Notes: generated by a model not told the origin, from the sequence alone. A DNA stretch of 64,000 bases from Ochotona curzoniae (GCF_017591425.1 NW_024464918.1:9546001-9610000), one strand, 5' to 3'. Numbered from the stretch's first letter, positions 1 to 11,649 are shown. Made by a program: numbers and translations.

Positions 1-741
1 CAATGACCCTTTGTAGGATGGAGAGGGGGGAATAGCACAATGTACAACGTACAAAAACTTGGGGGAGATATTTAAATTTTAAATGGTACTGACATATTTT
101 CGATGATGACCAAACCATTCAAAATGGATAGATGCCAACAGATAATGCTTAGTAGTATGTTAGCCCCCATCTTTCTTTCTTTAGGCAAAAAAAAAAATCT
201 CTATTCTAAATTTCTATCACCTGTATTATAGTGATGTTGAATAAAACAGAAACGTAAGAAGAAGAAAAACGTCTTACACATTCATGGGGCACATGTGTTC
301 ACAAATGGAAGGAAGAGGTGAAGCACAAAAGCAACTTACAGATCAAGTGTGAAGACTCCGCTCACAAAAACTAATCATAACTGAGGCAGTTCCCTCTTTA
401 GTTGTTCATATTGCCATACATTCTACCCATTAGATATGAAAATAACACAGTCCTGATTTTGAAGTCAAAGAAAAATGCTGTCAATATCACTAACATAAAT
501 GTATAGGTTATTTCCTAAGATGTCCAGGGTTTGTTGAGTTTACATGTGCAAAAATGGCTTAAAGTAGATGCGTTCTCAGAGTTAGACTATTATCTGATCT
601 CAGTTAAATGGTTGCTTGCCCCAAGGATTTAAAAATTCAGATGGAGTATCAGCAGTTTTCAGGAAGCAGTTCTTGGACAGCACATCCACTGGGACCTTGT
701 TAAAATGAAAATTATCAGGCCCTGTACAGATTAATGAATCA
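1..741. other. Unique AT-rich DNA, no gene seen
   Basis: I recognise no repeat family, RNA gene or convincing reading frame here. There is a short A run near 189-199. The open frame that enters from the right on the minus strand (600-1061) is mostly antisense to the SINE that follows and is not a gene. Confidence 0.6.
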
Positions 742-755
742 AAATTTCTCATGTG

Positions 756-1050
756 ACGGTCCTGGCACGATGGCACAGTGGTTAAGGTCCTCGCCTTGCA
801 TGCCCAGGATCCCATATGGGCGCCAGTTCTAGTCCCAGCGGCCCCGCTTCCCATCCAGCTCCCTGCCTGTGCAGTAGAGGACGGCCCAAAGCTTTGGGAC
901 CCTGTACCCAGGTGGGAGACCCGGAAGAGGCTCCTGGCTTTGGATCGGCATAGCATCGGCCCGTTGCACTCACTTGGGGAGTGAATCATCGGATGGAAGA
1001 TCTTCCTCTCTGTCTCTCCTCTCCGTATATGTTCCTTTCCAATAAAAGAA
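756..1050 (+). mobile_element. CSINE, young copy, 'gcgcaagtggttaagg' type
   Basis: This is a tRNA-derived, non-autonomous SINE made by Pol III and mobilised by L1 machinery. The order is head (GGCACAGTGGTTAAGG), GATCCCATATGGGCGCC, the GACGGCCCAAAGCTTTGGGACC middle, GTGGGAGACC, GAAGATCTTCCTCTCTGTC and an AATAAAAGAAA tail. It is flanked by a perfect 14-bp target-site duplication, AAATTTCTCATGTG, at 742-755 and 1051-1064. That fixes both ends and shows a fairly recent insertion. The open frames inside it on both strands are by-products. Confidence 0.93.
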
Positions 1051-1064
1051 AAATTTCTCATGTG

Positions 1065-2246
1065 GTAGGAAAGTGATCTGAATCATCTTCCATATGAGTT
1101 TGATATAGGCTTAATTTTTGGAAAGCATTGATTTACAACAAGGTAGAGCTGGTAAGGAAACCCCTGTGAGGAGGTTAAGATACTTAGAAAAGAGAGGTCC
1201 TATGGTTGAGGGCCAGTTTCTAGTGTCTCAACAATATGCTAAGGATGTGGAAGAATACTGGCACATTTCATCACAGCACACAATGTTATTGGAGACACAT
1301 AGAAACAAAGTGGATTAACTGACACAGAGGGTGCTCTGATATCTGACTACTGCCATATGGTTGCTTTGATCCTAAAGAAGATACTGCATTCTCACCTTAA
1401 CTTGATCTCTGTAAGAAGGATCACCTAAAGCTATAACAGAGTCATCAGAGACCATTGGTATGATCATGAAAGCTCGCCAGGAACTCTACATACAGAAACA
1501 TGTTCCCCCATGTTTGTCCTTGAGCTTCTCTCTTTCTAGCCCCTGCTTTTTGCCACAGTTAATGTTCATGACTATGTCACCTCAAGCCTATGATACTTCT
1601 GGCCTTAAAGAGTATCTGTCTTTGGATTTGGGGGCCAAGTCTCTCCTGGTTTGAATCTTAAGTCTTTATTTCTCTCACTTCCTCACTTCTCTCGGCAGCG
1701 GGTAATTGAGACTCACTCTGTCTGCCTCCGTGCGCCTGGCACACCACAGTGATCTCCATTATTTAACTATAACAACTACTTTGAATCCACTGCAACTGGC
1801 CTGACAAACCCAGGTGCCATCTTTTTCCTGTACCTTATTTTAACCTCCAGCATCCCCAATCTTGCCATTTGAACTTACCACCCATTATTCTACTTTTATT
1901 TTTCATTTGTTTATAAACCAAACAGCTGCTTATTTCCACAACAACTGATTGACCCCTTCTCCACCTAGCACTCTGCTCTCCAAGGATGAGTATGACAATC
2001 AAAGAATACTTCAGCCCAAACCATTGGCGCTCTCTATTTGGACATCAATGATCCCAAACTTTAAACGCAAATTCTTCCCTAACATTATAGAAAAAAAAAG
2101 ACACATCTTCATACCTAATTCTATTTATAGAACAACATGTATGTGGCTGATACAGGAAATGCAATCCCCATTGTTTTGCATACAGAGGAATAAGCAAGAC
2201 ACTAGAGAAATGAAACCATCCACAAATAATGCTTTTCTCTGCAGGG
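1065..2246. other. Unique DNA, possible weak LTR remnant near 1.65-1.76 kb
   Basis: No recognised gene. Around 1650-1760 the bases become pyrimidine- and CpG-richer, with a CTTTATT run and a GCCTCCGTGCGCCTGGCACA segment that resembles the R/U5 end of an old LTR. I cannot find both LTR ends, so this stays a suspicion. The frame at 1949-2326 runs into the microsatellite and is not a gene. Confidence 0.4.
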
Positions 2247-2266
2247 CTCTCTCTCTCTCTCTCTCT

Positions 2267-2313
<47 letters not shown>

Positions 2314-2326
2314 CACACACATATAA
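2247..2326. repeat. Composite microsatellite (CT)n(TA)n(CA)n
   Basis: A CT-dinucleotide run passes into about 40 bases of TA repeat, interrupted by CATA, then a short ACACAC run. It is a likely length-variable locus. Confidence 0.97.
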
Positions 2327-3654
2327 ATATATGAACTATGAAGGCAAAATGTAAGGCACTTAATAACAGCTAAAGCAATCAGGAAAACTTTCTTCAGGAA
2401 GTTGGACTTGTATTGAGACATCTAAAATATGAATAGGAGCTGCTTGGGTAAAGATGAATTTTGGGTAACAGATGTGGTATTTGACATAAACAGAAGAGCT
2501 GGTACAGACACAGTGAGGCAGAAATTGGCTTCATGCCCCCAAGGGCATGGAAGAAGGCTGGGATGCATACAGTGGAAAAGCAAATGGCAGGAGATGATGT
2601 GCAAGTTTCAGTAATTCTAGAAAGAGTGATGCTTGATATGACAGAATACTGACCGGTCTTATTTGATACTCCAGGTTATTCAGAAACCATCTACTCCTTG
2701 CTACTTAATGTGTCATCTTGGAAGCAACAGCATTGGCATCATCTAGTGTTTTGATAGAAAGGGACTTTCAGATTTTAAACCAGAAGAACTAAATGAAAAG
2801 CATTTTACTTATTATCCAAAATTGGATAAGCAGTAAAATCAGAGTAAGTTAAAATAATTAAGCATGGACACAACCTTACTTAATTTAGATATCAAGACAG
2901 TAGCTCCATGGTCCAAATTTGGCAAGGGTGAGAAAAATGTATATCCAGTAAAGTGAATCATGATTACAATGAATTCACTCATTGAGAGATAATGTTATTA
3001 CAGACTTAGAGGCATCAACAGGATTGATGGATTATCATATCAAGGAGGTTAATTTTAGTAACTGGAGAAGAGGAAGGATGAACAAAGATAATGCCAAGAC
3101 TTCTCTCCAAACAGCTAGATGGTCAATGTTTGGAACATAATTACGTACTAGTACAGAAAGCGATTTGGGTAATAATAGCATGGATTTACTTACAGTCCAC
3201 TCCAGGTATGTACTAAATAGCCTACTAGGAAACACAGAATTTTACATCTGGAGAGCTTTTTACTATTTAAAATGTAGCATTGCACATATTGGCTTAGCTG
3301 TTCTTAGTGTGATGACAATGAATTGTTGTAAACTGCCAGTTTTATGAACCCTATTAAATGCCAAAAGGAGCTATACAGTAATTGCTTCAGTTCTACAGTA
3401 GTTGTAAAGTTCTAGCAGAACTTTAAATCATGTTCAAATCTTCTATCTCTAAATTTTTATTATGTGATCCTATTAGTAGTAGGGAAATCTACTCAGAGTA
3501 ATGTGGCAGCTATATGAATTTCAGTGGCTGCTGAGGAATCTGATGGCTTCACCAGTATTCTGCAGAGAATATGGGATTTACATGAATGCACTGTTTGGTC
3601 CCCAATTTGCTTTAAATTGCATATAGGGACAAAATTAACTCTCACTGTAACTTC
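2327..3654. other. Unique DNA
   Basis: I see no repeat family, RNA gene or coding sequence. The 60-66 codon frames have no recognisable domain. Base composition is ordinary AT-rich intergenic. Confidence 0.5.
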
Positions 3655-3958
3655 TTTTTAGGTTTATTTCTTTTTATTGGAAACACAGATATACAGAGAG
3701 CAGAGATAGAAAGATCTTCCATCCACTGCTCCATTCCCCAAATGGCCATAATGGCATGATCTGAGCCAATTCAAAGTCAGCAGCTTATTCCAGTTCTACC
3801 ATGTGGGTGCAATGTCCTGAGTCTTTGGGCCATCCTCTATTGCTTTTCCAGGCTGCAAGCAGGGAACTAGATGGGAAGTGGAGCAGCTGGAACACCAACT
3901 AGTGCTCATATTGGATACTGGCTCACGCAAGGCAAAGATTAACCACCACATTGGACCC
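3655..3958 (-). mobile_element. CSINE, minus strand, moderately diverged
   Basis: Reading left to right gives the reverse complement of the element. There is a T-rich tail (TTTATTTCTTTTTATTGG), then GAAAGATCTTCCATCC, CCAATTCAAAGTCAGCAGC, TTGGGCCATCCTCTATTGC, GGGAACTAGATGGGAAGTGG and the head ending TTGGACCC. It is nearly full length. No clear target-site duplication is visible, so it is old. Confidence 0.85.
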
Positions 3959-3984
3959 TCTGAGCTAACTAATGGCTAATGTGG

Positions 3985-4193
3985 CTGACAGCAGATAATG
4001 CCTTAAGTGCTTGAGTTCATGCATCCCACATTGTATACTCAGAGGGAGATGCCTGGTTTTGTTATGGCTCACCCCTGATTGATACTGCCATTTGGAGAAT
4101 GAACCAGGAGGTGGGAAACATCTTTTCTTCTCTCTATCCCCCTTTCTATCTCCTTTTTTTCTGTGTCAGTCTGTCAAATAAATAAGTATAAGC
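3985..4193 (+). mobile_element. Old CSINE, 5'-truncated
   Basis: It starts in the middle of the element (GCAGATAATGCCTTAAGTGCTTGAGT), continues through a degenerate GGAGATGCCTGG and GAGAATGAACCAGGAGG, then a pyrimidine tract and TCTGTCAAATAAATAAG tail. The layout is closer to the older, rabbit-like subfamily. It lies immediately beside the minus-strand copy to its left. Confidence 0.65.
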
Positions 4194-4358
4194 TCAATAT
4201 GTTTTTAAAGTTTCCAAATTACCTTAATAGGGAGTAAAACAGGATATCTTACCAAAGTTACCAATGAAAAAGCTTCAGTATAAAGTTAAAAAGTACCCAG
4301 AAAGCACATGCTAACCTTCCTAGTCACTAACTATGCACTTAAAATATTGCAATTCACT

Positions 4359-4655
4359 GGGCCAAGTGTTGTGGCTCAATGGGCTAATATGCTGCCTAGA
4401 AATGTCAGCATCCTGTACGGACATTGGTTCTTGTTCTGACTGTTCTCCTTTTGATCCATCTCCGTATTTATGGCCTATTAAGCAGTACAGGATGGCTCAA
4501 ATCCTTGGGCCCTTGAACCCATGTAATAGACCAGGAGGTGGCTCCTGGCTTCTTGAGCTAGTATCTGCTCACTCCTAGACATATTAGCCAGAAGTTAGCT
4601 CAGAACTTACCTTGGGATCCAGTTATTTTTATCTGCCTCTTTCAACTAAACAAAA
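4359..4655 (+). mobile_element. Old CSINE, full-length
   Basis: It begins GGGCCAAGTGTTGTGGCTCA and has the 'GGCTAATATGCTGCC' type of head. That is the older lagomorph-wide form rather than the type of the young copies here. The middle (GGATGGCTCAAATCCTTGGGCCC) and the GGAGGTGGCTCCTGGCTTC segment follow in order. The tail runs toward a tetranucleotide repeat, a common outcome of A-rich tail decay. Confidence 0.82.
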
Positions 4656-4671
4656 ACATTGATATCTATGT

Positions 4672-4730
4672 ATCTATCCATCCATCCATCCATCCATCCA
4701 TCCATCCATCCATCCATCCATCCATCTACC
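4672..4730. repeat. (ATCC)n tetranucleotide repeat
   Basis: About thirteen near-perfect TCCA/ATCC units, preceded by two TATC-like units. It follows the tail of the SINE at 4359-4655. Confidence 0.96.
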
Positions 4731-4784
4731 TATAATGGATAGATTAGTCACGACAAAGCCAAAGAACAAAGTTCATCTGAATCT

Positions 4785-4930
4785 CCCACCTGCTGCCAAG
4801 GACAAATACATTGGGAACATATTCCAGTACTTTCACAGGTGCATTAGAGCGCTGAGTTGGAAGTCAATCTGGTACTCAGATGGGAGGTCAATATACAGGC
4901 AGAGGATTGGTTCACTGCACCACAATGACA
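4785..4930 (-). mobile_element. Old CSINE fragment, minus strand
   Basis: The right half matches the reverse complement of the 5' half of an old CSINE: GCTGAGTTGGAAGTCAATC, CTGGTACTCAGATGGGAGG and the head complement GGTTCACTGCACCACAATG. The tail half is missing. Confidence 0.6.
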
Positions 4931-5208
4931 TCTATATCTTTTCATTAAAAAAAAAAAGCCTGGGAAAAATTAGTGATAACTAACACAAAAAGCAAAATAA
5001 GAATGGAAGACACTTTTATAATACTTAAAGAGGCTAAAAGAACAGAAATCATCTTAACACTAATTTTTTCTCCCATTGAGAAGACACAATTGTTCAATGG
5101 CATACAAAATATAACAGAAAAATGCATAGAAGAAAATAAAGTTGCACCAAGTGTAAGTGAAACTTCTACTTAATTAGACAACTGCTAAGAAACTGAAAGA
5201 ATTCCTTT

Positions 5209-5322
5209 GGGGACTCGGCACCGTAGCATGGTTAAGGTAAGCCTCCACTTAGGGTGCTTACATCCTATATGAGCACAATTTCTTACCCTGGCTGCTCCAC
5301 TTTCTTTCCAGATCCCTACTAA
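5209..5322 (+). mobile_element. CSINE 5' half
   Basis: It starts GGGGACTCGGCACCGTAGCA and runs through the TGGCTGCTCCACTTTCTTTCC segment, then stops. A second copy begins almost at once, so this is either a truncated copy or one broken by the next insertion. Confidence 0.7.
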
Positions 5323-5330
5323 GACACCTG

Positions 5331-5560
5331 AGGAATGACTTAGTGTCTAAATCCTTGCCTTGCATACACCAGGATCCTATTGGGGTACTGGTTCATGTCT
5401 CAGCTGCTCTCACTTCCATCCACCTCACTGCACATGACCTACCAAAGCAGCAGAGGATGAGCCAAGGCCTTGGGACCCTGCACCCAGATGGGAAATCTAC
5501 AGGAAGCTCTTGGCTCCTGGCTCCTCACTTTTGATAGGCTTCATTGTGGACGACTGTTGC
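5331..5560 (+). mobile_element. CSINE, second copy of a tandem pair
   Basis: It has CTAAATCCTTGCCTTGCATA, ACCAGGATCCTATTGGGG, GAGGATGAGCCAAGGCCTTG, GGACCCTGCACCCAGATGGG and GCTCTTGGCTCCTGGCTCC in order. The normal 3' GAAGATCTTCC segment and tail are absent, so the copy is 3'-incomplete. Confidence 0.78.
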
Positions 5561-8319
5561 ATCAAAAGTGTTAAAACAAGTACTTAGACCTATGGTTCAT
5601 AAAGCAAAAATTTTGTGAAAAATACGTTTGAATAACAAGCCACAATTAAGATCTTTTATTCTAGGCATGATGTTTAATATATGATTAATTACCAAAAGTA
5701 TGCCTTTGTCTTGTAGAAAAAGAAAAAAATCATAGTAAATTAACACTTTCCTAAATAACTTAACTTTGGAAAATATAATCTTTAGTCCTTTCATCTAACT
5801 TTAAGTGCCAAAAAGATGATGAAAGCAAATCTCTCTATCAGAGAAACCAGAAAGATAAGCAATACTCCCATAAGCACATCTTTTAATTTGTAAAGTTTGT
5901 CCTAACAATTTTCAACTTACCAGTCAATAATTATTCTCAAAAGTTTTCTTCTTTCATCATTTTTCAATAGGAACACAGAAACACATTTTAAATTAGCATT
6001 TAAAAATAGATCAGAATGCCACAAGAGAAGTTATTTTGAGACTTACTTTTGACAATATAATACGTACTCATCTTTTTCTTGTTCCGAAAATGAGGAACAC
6101 GATAAAACAAAGCACTTAAGAAAGTAAATAATAACTTAGAACAAAGACAAGTCCAATAGTGGAATGAGATGTATTTGAAGAAGCTTTTGTCTTTTGAAGA
6201 AAACTAATTAGAGTATAATCCATGGATCAAAATGAGAATTAGCTACAAGCTACTGTAAGCTAATGAACTGCTGAAAATAGTTCAATTTACTTATTTTACC
6301 TAAAGACCTTTCTCTCTTCCAACCTAACCATATCTACAACACTGAATAAAGTTCAAGAACTACAGTTGAAACACATGATACAGTTGAATCTGACTATAAT
6401 CATAATTGGTAAAATAAATCTCTATTTTTGGTAAAATAAGTTATCTAAAGGTAAATTCTGCACATTTAATACATTCAGTCTTTATTACCCTTCAATTAAG
6501 AATGTCACATGAATAAGGAAATATTTCCATATAACCTTTAGTAGATGTTTTTGTTTATAATGAGAATAAACATGAAATTAAATAATAGGAATATACAGAA
6601 ATAATTTTATTATATCTACAGGCAATTTGAAAAGAATTATAGATGCATACTCCTTAAAATTCTGCTTCCTAGCAATTACCCTTAGATTTCAAAAGCTAGT
6701 ACTAAACTTTAACGGAAGAGTTTACCTGGAGATGTATCTTGTCAATTTATACATTCATAAACTCTGATGGAAATATCTCATTTAAACACGCATTGCAAAG
6801 AGTGGGGCATGTGGCTGAAAATAATTTAACAGCAATACTCTCTAGTCAGCAGCAGAATTTATCTCATGACAACAATCCAGAGGGGGTGATTCCAACACTG
6901 TGCAAAACAGTCACACAAAGCAAATCACCAACCACAGCTACTAATTCACCCCCTGAGAATGACCTGGCAAAAGCCTGAGCCTACCTCCCCATGAGGTGTA
7001 TCAGAAAGGTAAAGGAACACTAGTGTTCTATACACTGTGAAACTAACGGGTTCAACAACCAAAAGAGTATTTGCCTTCATAAACCGTTCTCAGTAATGCC
7101 ACCCTTTTAGCATGACTAGGTCCTTGCTTTACACTCAAAGTTTTAAGTGTAAAGGTATGATTTTGTGTACAGTAGACAACATGGGAGAGCTTCCCATGCA
7201 ATTAAGCATTCAGGGAGAATTTACAGAACTTTCTTCAGTCAACTACAATACAGATGCTCCACATGGCTGCAACATTTTTATTTCATTAACACCTAATTTA
7301 CAAGCACAAACCATTCTAAGTGTATCAGAGCAGATGTGGGAAATAATTATAATTTAGATTGAAATCTTCATCTCCAAGCCACATATTTTAACCCATCTAT
7401 TTTAAGCAAAACAATATTTAGTGCATTGTTGCAAAGGATTATAAAGAGATAAAAAAAAACCTTTTTTTAATTTAAATAAAGAAGTGCCAAAATATACATT
7501 ATTTTTTTCTATCAAGTCACTATTATGCACAGATGTGCAAGCTTGTCATTTGGAACTGCATGGTTTATAACACAACACAGCTAGCATTGAAGACGATCTG
7601 CACCTATTTAAATCTGCTTTTTGCAGGAAGCCCCTCATTGTTAACTCTTGGTTATACCTAGTTTAATGCTTAAAGCTTTTTTAACCTCTGTTATTTATTT
7701 TCCAGAGGGAGATCATCTTTATTTGGTGGATGTAACATTAATTTTCTTTGTAAAAGACAAATGCAAGAAGGAAATATTTTTGGCATTACATAAATACTGA
7801 AAGAAATTTATGCTTTGTATCATCTATCAAATTCCACCTACAATAAGCACCTTACTCACAAGCAGCTAGATTTTATGACTGAACTGAGTAAATAATTGTT
7901 GTAAACAGAAGCACCACACAGGACTTCAATATGCTGAACTGAGGCTCCTTGAATGCCCACTTTCAGCTCCACAGAAAACTCACCGTTTGGTCCCACCTGT
8001 CTTCACCATCCAATGCCGAAAAAATGGGTATGTGCTCTTGCATAAGATAAACAGTCCTGCCTGAAATATTATCACTTTATTTCTTATATGGTTTAATTTA
8101 CACTTGGTGTAGTTTCACTTCCTGCTTACATGTACTTCAACATGGCTGTTCAACTCTTTGCAAACTTTTCTACCTGGGCTTTGATAGACATATTCTATTT
8201 AAATACTTGGTATTAAATGTCCACATTTTCTGTTGTTCATTTTTTTTGGCTTAATGTCATTTCTGTACTAATTTGTAGTCAATAAAATGACTGAAGATAG
8301 ATCAGAGGAGGAAAAAGCA
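5561..8319. other. SINE-free unique DNA, candidate conserved noncoding region
   Basis: About 2.8 kb with no recognised transposon. It is AT-rich, with well-ordered non-repetitive sequence, especially 7350-8300. The small frames at 6739-6978 and 7112-7357 (about 80 codons, plus) have no recognisable domain and are probably chance. Conservation cannot be judged from one sequence. Confidence 0.4.
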
Positions 8320-8366
8320 TACACACACATGCACACACATACACACATATGCACACACACATATGC
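8320..8366. repeat. (CA)n-rich microsatellite with ATGC interruptions
   Basis: Alternating ACACAC runs are separated by ATGC and ATATGC. Confidence 0.93.
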
Positions 8367-8839
8367 ACTTACTCACTGTATGTCATATTTCAGGGAAATG
8401 CCAAAAGAAGATTTGAAGGAAATATGTAGCCATCCTTGAAAAGCCTGTCTAGAGGTGAGCAGTGATATTTTGCATAATTTACGTCTTTAACTGATCATTT
8501 TCTTAGAAGCAGTATTTTACTGTGCTTCGTACAGGCAGTTATGAGCAAATGCAAACAGACCAAGCAGCCACGCTTACCTTACATGAAATGATCACAGGTC
8601 CTACCACAAGACGTTAAATACCTGCAACACAAAAGGAAAGACATTCAACTCTTGTCAAAAGTGTTGTCCTAGTAAGAGAAATCTAAGCCATGGTACTATT
8701 CATCAAGAGGCCCAGACCATTTATCAGCACAGAAAACAATGAGAGATTATCATAGTCTTTCCACTGAACAGAATAAATGAAAGAAGAGCCATTGTTACGG
8801 TACAATGAGTTTAGCAATTGTTTGTGAAATACACATCTC
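8367..8839. other. Unique DNA
   Basis: No repeat or gene recognised. A minus-strand frame of 88 codons spans 8683-8949 and overlaps the next SINE. It has no recognisable domain. Confidence 0.45.
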
Positions 8840-9105
8840 AGGTTAAAGTGCAGATCTGTGTCCTGGTTGCTGCACTTTTGATGCATCTCCCTGCTAACGA
8901 ACTTAGAAAAGCAACAGTGGATGAACAAAGCACTTGGGTCTATGCACACATGTGGATTAAGATGGAGCTCCTGGCCCCTGACTCCAGCAGGATCTATCCT
9001 TATTTGTAGCAGGCATGTGTGTGGTGAATCAGAGATGGAAAGTCTTTCTTCCTCTGCCTATCCTTCTTTTCAAATGACAAATATAATCTATCTTTAAAAA
9101 ATAAA
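8840..9105 (+). mobile_element. Old CSINE, 5'-truncated
   Basis: It contains GTGTCCTGGTTGCTGCACTT, CATCTCCCTGCTAA, AAAGCACTTGGGTCTATGCA, GGAGCTCCTGGCCCCTGACT, GAGATGGAAAGTCTTTCTTCC and an AT-rich tail. The extreme head is missing or too diverged to see. Confidence 0.75.
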
Positions 9106-10129
9106 TGAAATAGTAAATAACTGATACCAGTTAGGATGGCTGTATGATGAAACCATATTCCCAAGCAATTCTCAGCCTCTTAAGATGTTTCATTTATATG
9201 GTATTGCATATTTCAAACCACAAAAAAATCCTTTCTTATCATCCATGCCAAAATGACGCTCCACATAATCATACCATATAATGGAGTTATTATTTTTTAT
9301 TTCTAACTATAGTTGAGATCCTAATAGTCTCCCTGAAGTAAGAAACCAAGCCCAGAGTTTATGGAAGGCATGACGCACAGTATTTCTTGAGTGCAGTACC
9401 ATAGATGGGATGGATGCATGGAGGCAGAGCTCCAGAGAGCTTCAGCACACTTCTTGTAGCTTTCAGCTGAGGTCTACGGGTGCATCCCAGGGAAAAAAAA
9501 TCCCCTTCAAATCTAAGAAATACTGGTTACAAAACTAAGCCAAATAGAAAAAAGGAAACTAGTCCCAGAAAAAAAAAACAGATTTAATTCAAGGAAAAAA
9601 TAAAACGCAGGATCCCCAAGGATGAACTTGTTTCCAACTAACCAAATAACAATGCAAAGGAAATTTAAGCATATTAATGGAGCTATAAAATACCCAACAA
9701 ATGGTACAGCTGATGATGTCTTAACCAAATTGTGAAATAATTAAATATTTTCACAACTAATTCCTCTCAATCATTAAGAAGTAGAAGAAGTCTGAACTAA
9801 CCACCACTCCTATTATGCAGATCTCTTCTATTCACAAACATGTGGTGCCAAATTCTACATCCGTGTACCCTTTTCTTTACAACATTCCATTTTTTTTAAC
9901 TATTAAAAGCCTTTTCCTTGGCATCAAAATTTGGATGCATGGAACTCTCAGGGGTCAAAGAATTTACCAGGAATAATTTGTCATTGGTTAATGATTAGTA
10001 CTGCAGATTAATCACCATTACTGTACAGTGATCTTAATCACTTTTTTTTAACATTAGAGCAAATAACTATATTCCTTTTGCACAAAGATGAGGTTAGCAC
10101 ATTGATAAGAAGTGCATGAGACAAACAGG
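9106..10129. other. Unique AT-rich DNA
   Basis: No gene seen. At 9121-9150 the phrase TGATACCAGTTAGGATGGCT resembles a piece of L1 ORF2, but it is too short to call. A minus-strand frame of 71 codons at 9513-9728 is low-complexity and hydrophobic and probably chance. Confidence 0.4.
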
Positions 10130-10397
10130 TACCTACAAGGAAAATTCAAAAATAATTTAGATCAAAAAAACTAGAATATAGTAAAATTTGTGGAACGCAT
10201 CCAAACCAACCTTTAGACCAATATTCATAAATAAGTGCATCAGGAAACAACAAATGCTGCCAGTCAATTAACTAAACATCTACCTCAAGAAATACTTGCA
10301 AACTTTTATGTGATGCTAACATATGGAGAACAGATTAAACGTAGTTCATAAAAATGAGTAAAACTTATTCCAACGATTGGTGTTGTTACATAAAATG
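10130..10397 (+). mobile_element. Old L1 ORF2 relic, first part
   Basis: Plus-strand matches to the mammalian L1 reverse-transcriptase frame: AAAATTTGTGGAACGCATCC followed about 90 bases on by AACATCTACCTCAAGAAAT, in the right order and near the right spacing. Many indels and stops make it a dead copy. It is interrupted at about 10398 by a SINE and resumes beyond it. Confidence 0.7.
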
Positions 10398-10655
10398 TAA
10401 AACCCATGCCTGCAACGCTGGCATTGCATATGACTGCTGGTTCTTGACCTGGCTGCTCCATTTCTGATGCAGGTTTGTAGTTACTGCCTGGAACGAGCAG
10501 TAGAGAAGAGAAAGTCTGTTGGCTTCTGCCACTATGTGTGAGAACAGATAAAGATCCTAGCTCCTGGCTTCAGTGCTACCCAGCTCTGTGCTGCAGTGCA
10601 GTATCTTTCCCTTTCCCTCTTCCTTTCTGTAAATTCAATTTCCAAAGCTAACTAA
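10398..10655 (+). mobile_element. CSINE inserted in an L1 relic
   Basis: Degenerate head (CCCATGCCTGCAACGCTGG), TGACCTGGCTGCTCCATTTC, GAGCAGTAGAGAAGAGAAAG, AGATCCTAGCTCCTGGCTTC and a pyrimidine-rich 3' end, TTCCCTTTCCCTCTTCC. The SINE is younger than the L1 it splits. Confidence 0.75.
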
Positions 10656-10689
10656 CTAAAGATACCAATCTTACAAAATCATTCAAAAG

Positions 10690-11275
10690 GAAGAAGGACA
10701 AAAGAGAAAAGTGCAGAAGTCACTACAACTACCAACCATGTTCCAGGCAAATCAATGATACTTAAAGCTATGTCTTAAAAAGATAATTAAATTAGATACA
10801 AGTACGTACCCATGACAAAAGAAAAAACAAATATCTTCTCAGACAACCAAAAATGTTCATACTGACTTCACTTATAGTAGTACAAAAGTGGAAAAAAGCC
10901 TAATATAGCAAGGTTATTCTATGAGTTCCCTGAAATAAACCCATACTTCAAAGTACTCAAACACTTCATTCTGACAACAGGCAGAAATAGCACAGTATAG
11001 GGAAGTTTTGAAATAATAGTACAGGAACATCAGATATCTGAAATTAAGGGGCAACAAAACACTGTGTCAAACAGAAATGAAATCTAGATGGATTACATGT
11101 AAAAATCATACTTTTATAAATAATCGGTAAATATATTTGTCACCCTAATAAAAGAAAACTTCGTAAACAGGATCCAAAAACTATCAATCCAAGAAAGACT
11201 ATTATACTTGACAACATTAAAATATGGACATTCCAGCCAAGAAAATATATATTTAGATATTTAAAAAATAAATGC
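10690..11275 (+). mobile_element. Old L1 ORF2 relic, second part
   Basis: It continues the 10130 copy. The strongest match is at about 11160-11230 (CAGGATCCAAAAACTATCAA then GACAACATTAAAAT), which follows the L1 ORF2 order of the old L1M-type subfamilies. It is frameshifted throughout. Confidence 0.65.
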
Positions 11276-11336
11276 CACTGTGGAAGACATCTGTTACAGC
11301 AAAATCATCACATTGAACAAAGAATGCTTTTTTTTT

Positions 11337-11629
11337 AAAAGATTTATTTATTTTTATTGCAAAATCAGAATTATACAGAGAGAAGGAGAGACAGAGAGGA
11401 AGATCTTTTGTCCGATGATGAACTCCCCAAGTGACTGCAACAGCTGGTGCTGTGCCGATCAGAAGCCAGGAGCCAGGAACCTCCTTCAGGTCTCCCAAGT
11501 GGGTGCTCAACTGCTTTCTCAGTCCACAAGCAGGAAGCTGGATGGAAGTGGAGCTGCCAGGATGAGAACCGGCACCCGAATGGGATTCAAGGCAAGGACT
11601 TTAGCGGCTAGGCCATGCTGCCAGGCCCC
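11337..11629 (-). mobile_element. CSINE, young copy, minus strand, with TSD
   Basis: Near full-length. Left to right it reads GATTTATTTATTTTTATTGC (tail), GAGGAAGATCTTTTGTCCGA, GCCAGGAGCCAGGAACC, AGCAGGAAGCTGGATGG, GGACTTTAGCGGCTAGGCCA and TGCCAGGCCCC. The direct repeat AAGAATGCTTTTTT at about 11320-11336 and 11630-11646 is the target-site duplication. The head is of the 'gcctagcggctaaag' type. Confidence 0.93.
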
Positions 11630-11649
11630 AAGAATGCTTTTTTAAAAGA

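Noticed and set aside
756..1050. tRNA gene from the Pol III box-bearing SINE heads
   Set aside because: Box A and B are those of a tRNA-derived SINE. No cloverleaf with an anticodon stem can be formed, and a SINE body and tail follow.
600..1061. 153-codon open frame, the longest in the window
   Set aside because: Its central part is antisense to a CSINE; the same reading frame appears in other CSINE copies (17197-17520, 25002-25244). It is a property of the repeat, not a gene.
1949..2326. 125-codon plus-strand frame ending in SLSLSLYIYIYIY
   Set aside because: The end is simply the translated (CT)n(TA)n microsatellite.
4672..4730. CRISPR-like array
   Set aside because: It is an uninterrupted tetranucleotide repeat without spacers, in animal DNA.
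8683..9009. Overlapping small frames on both strands
   Set aside because: They read through the edge of an old CSINE and have no independent support.
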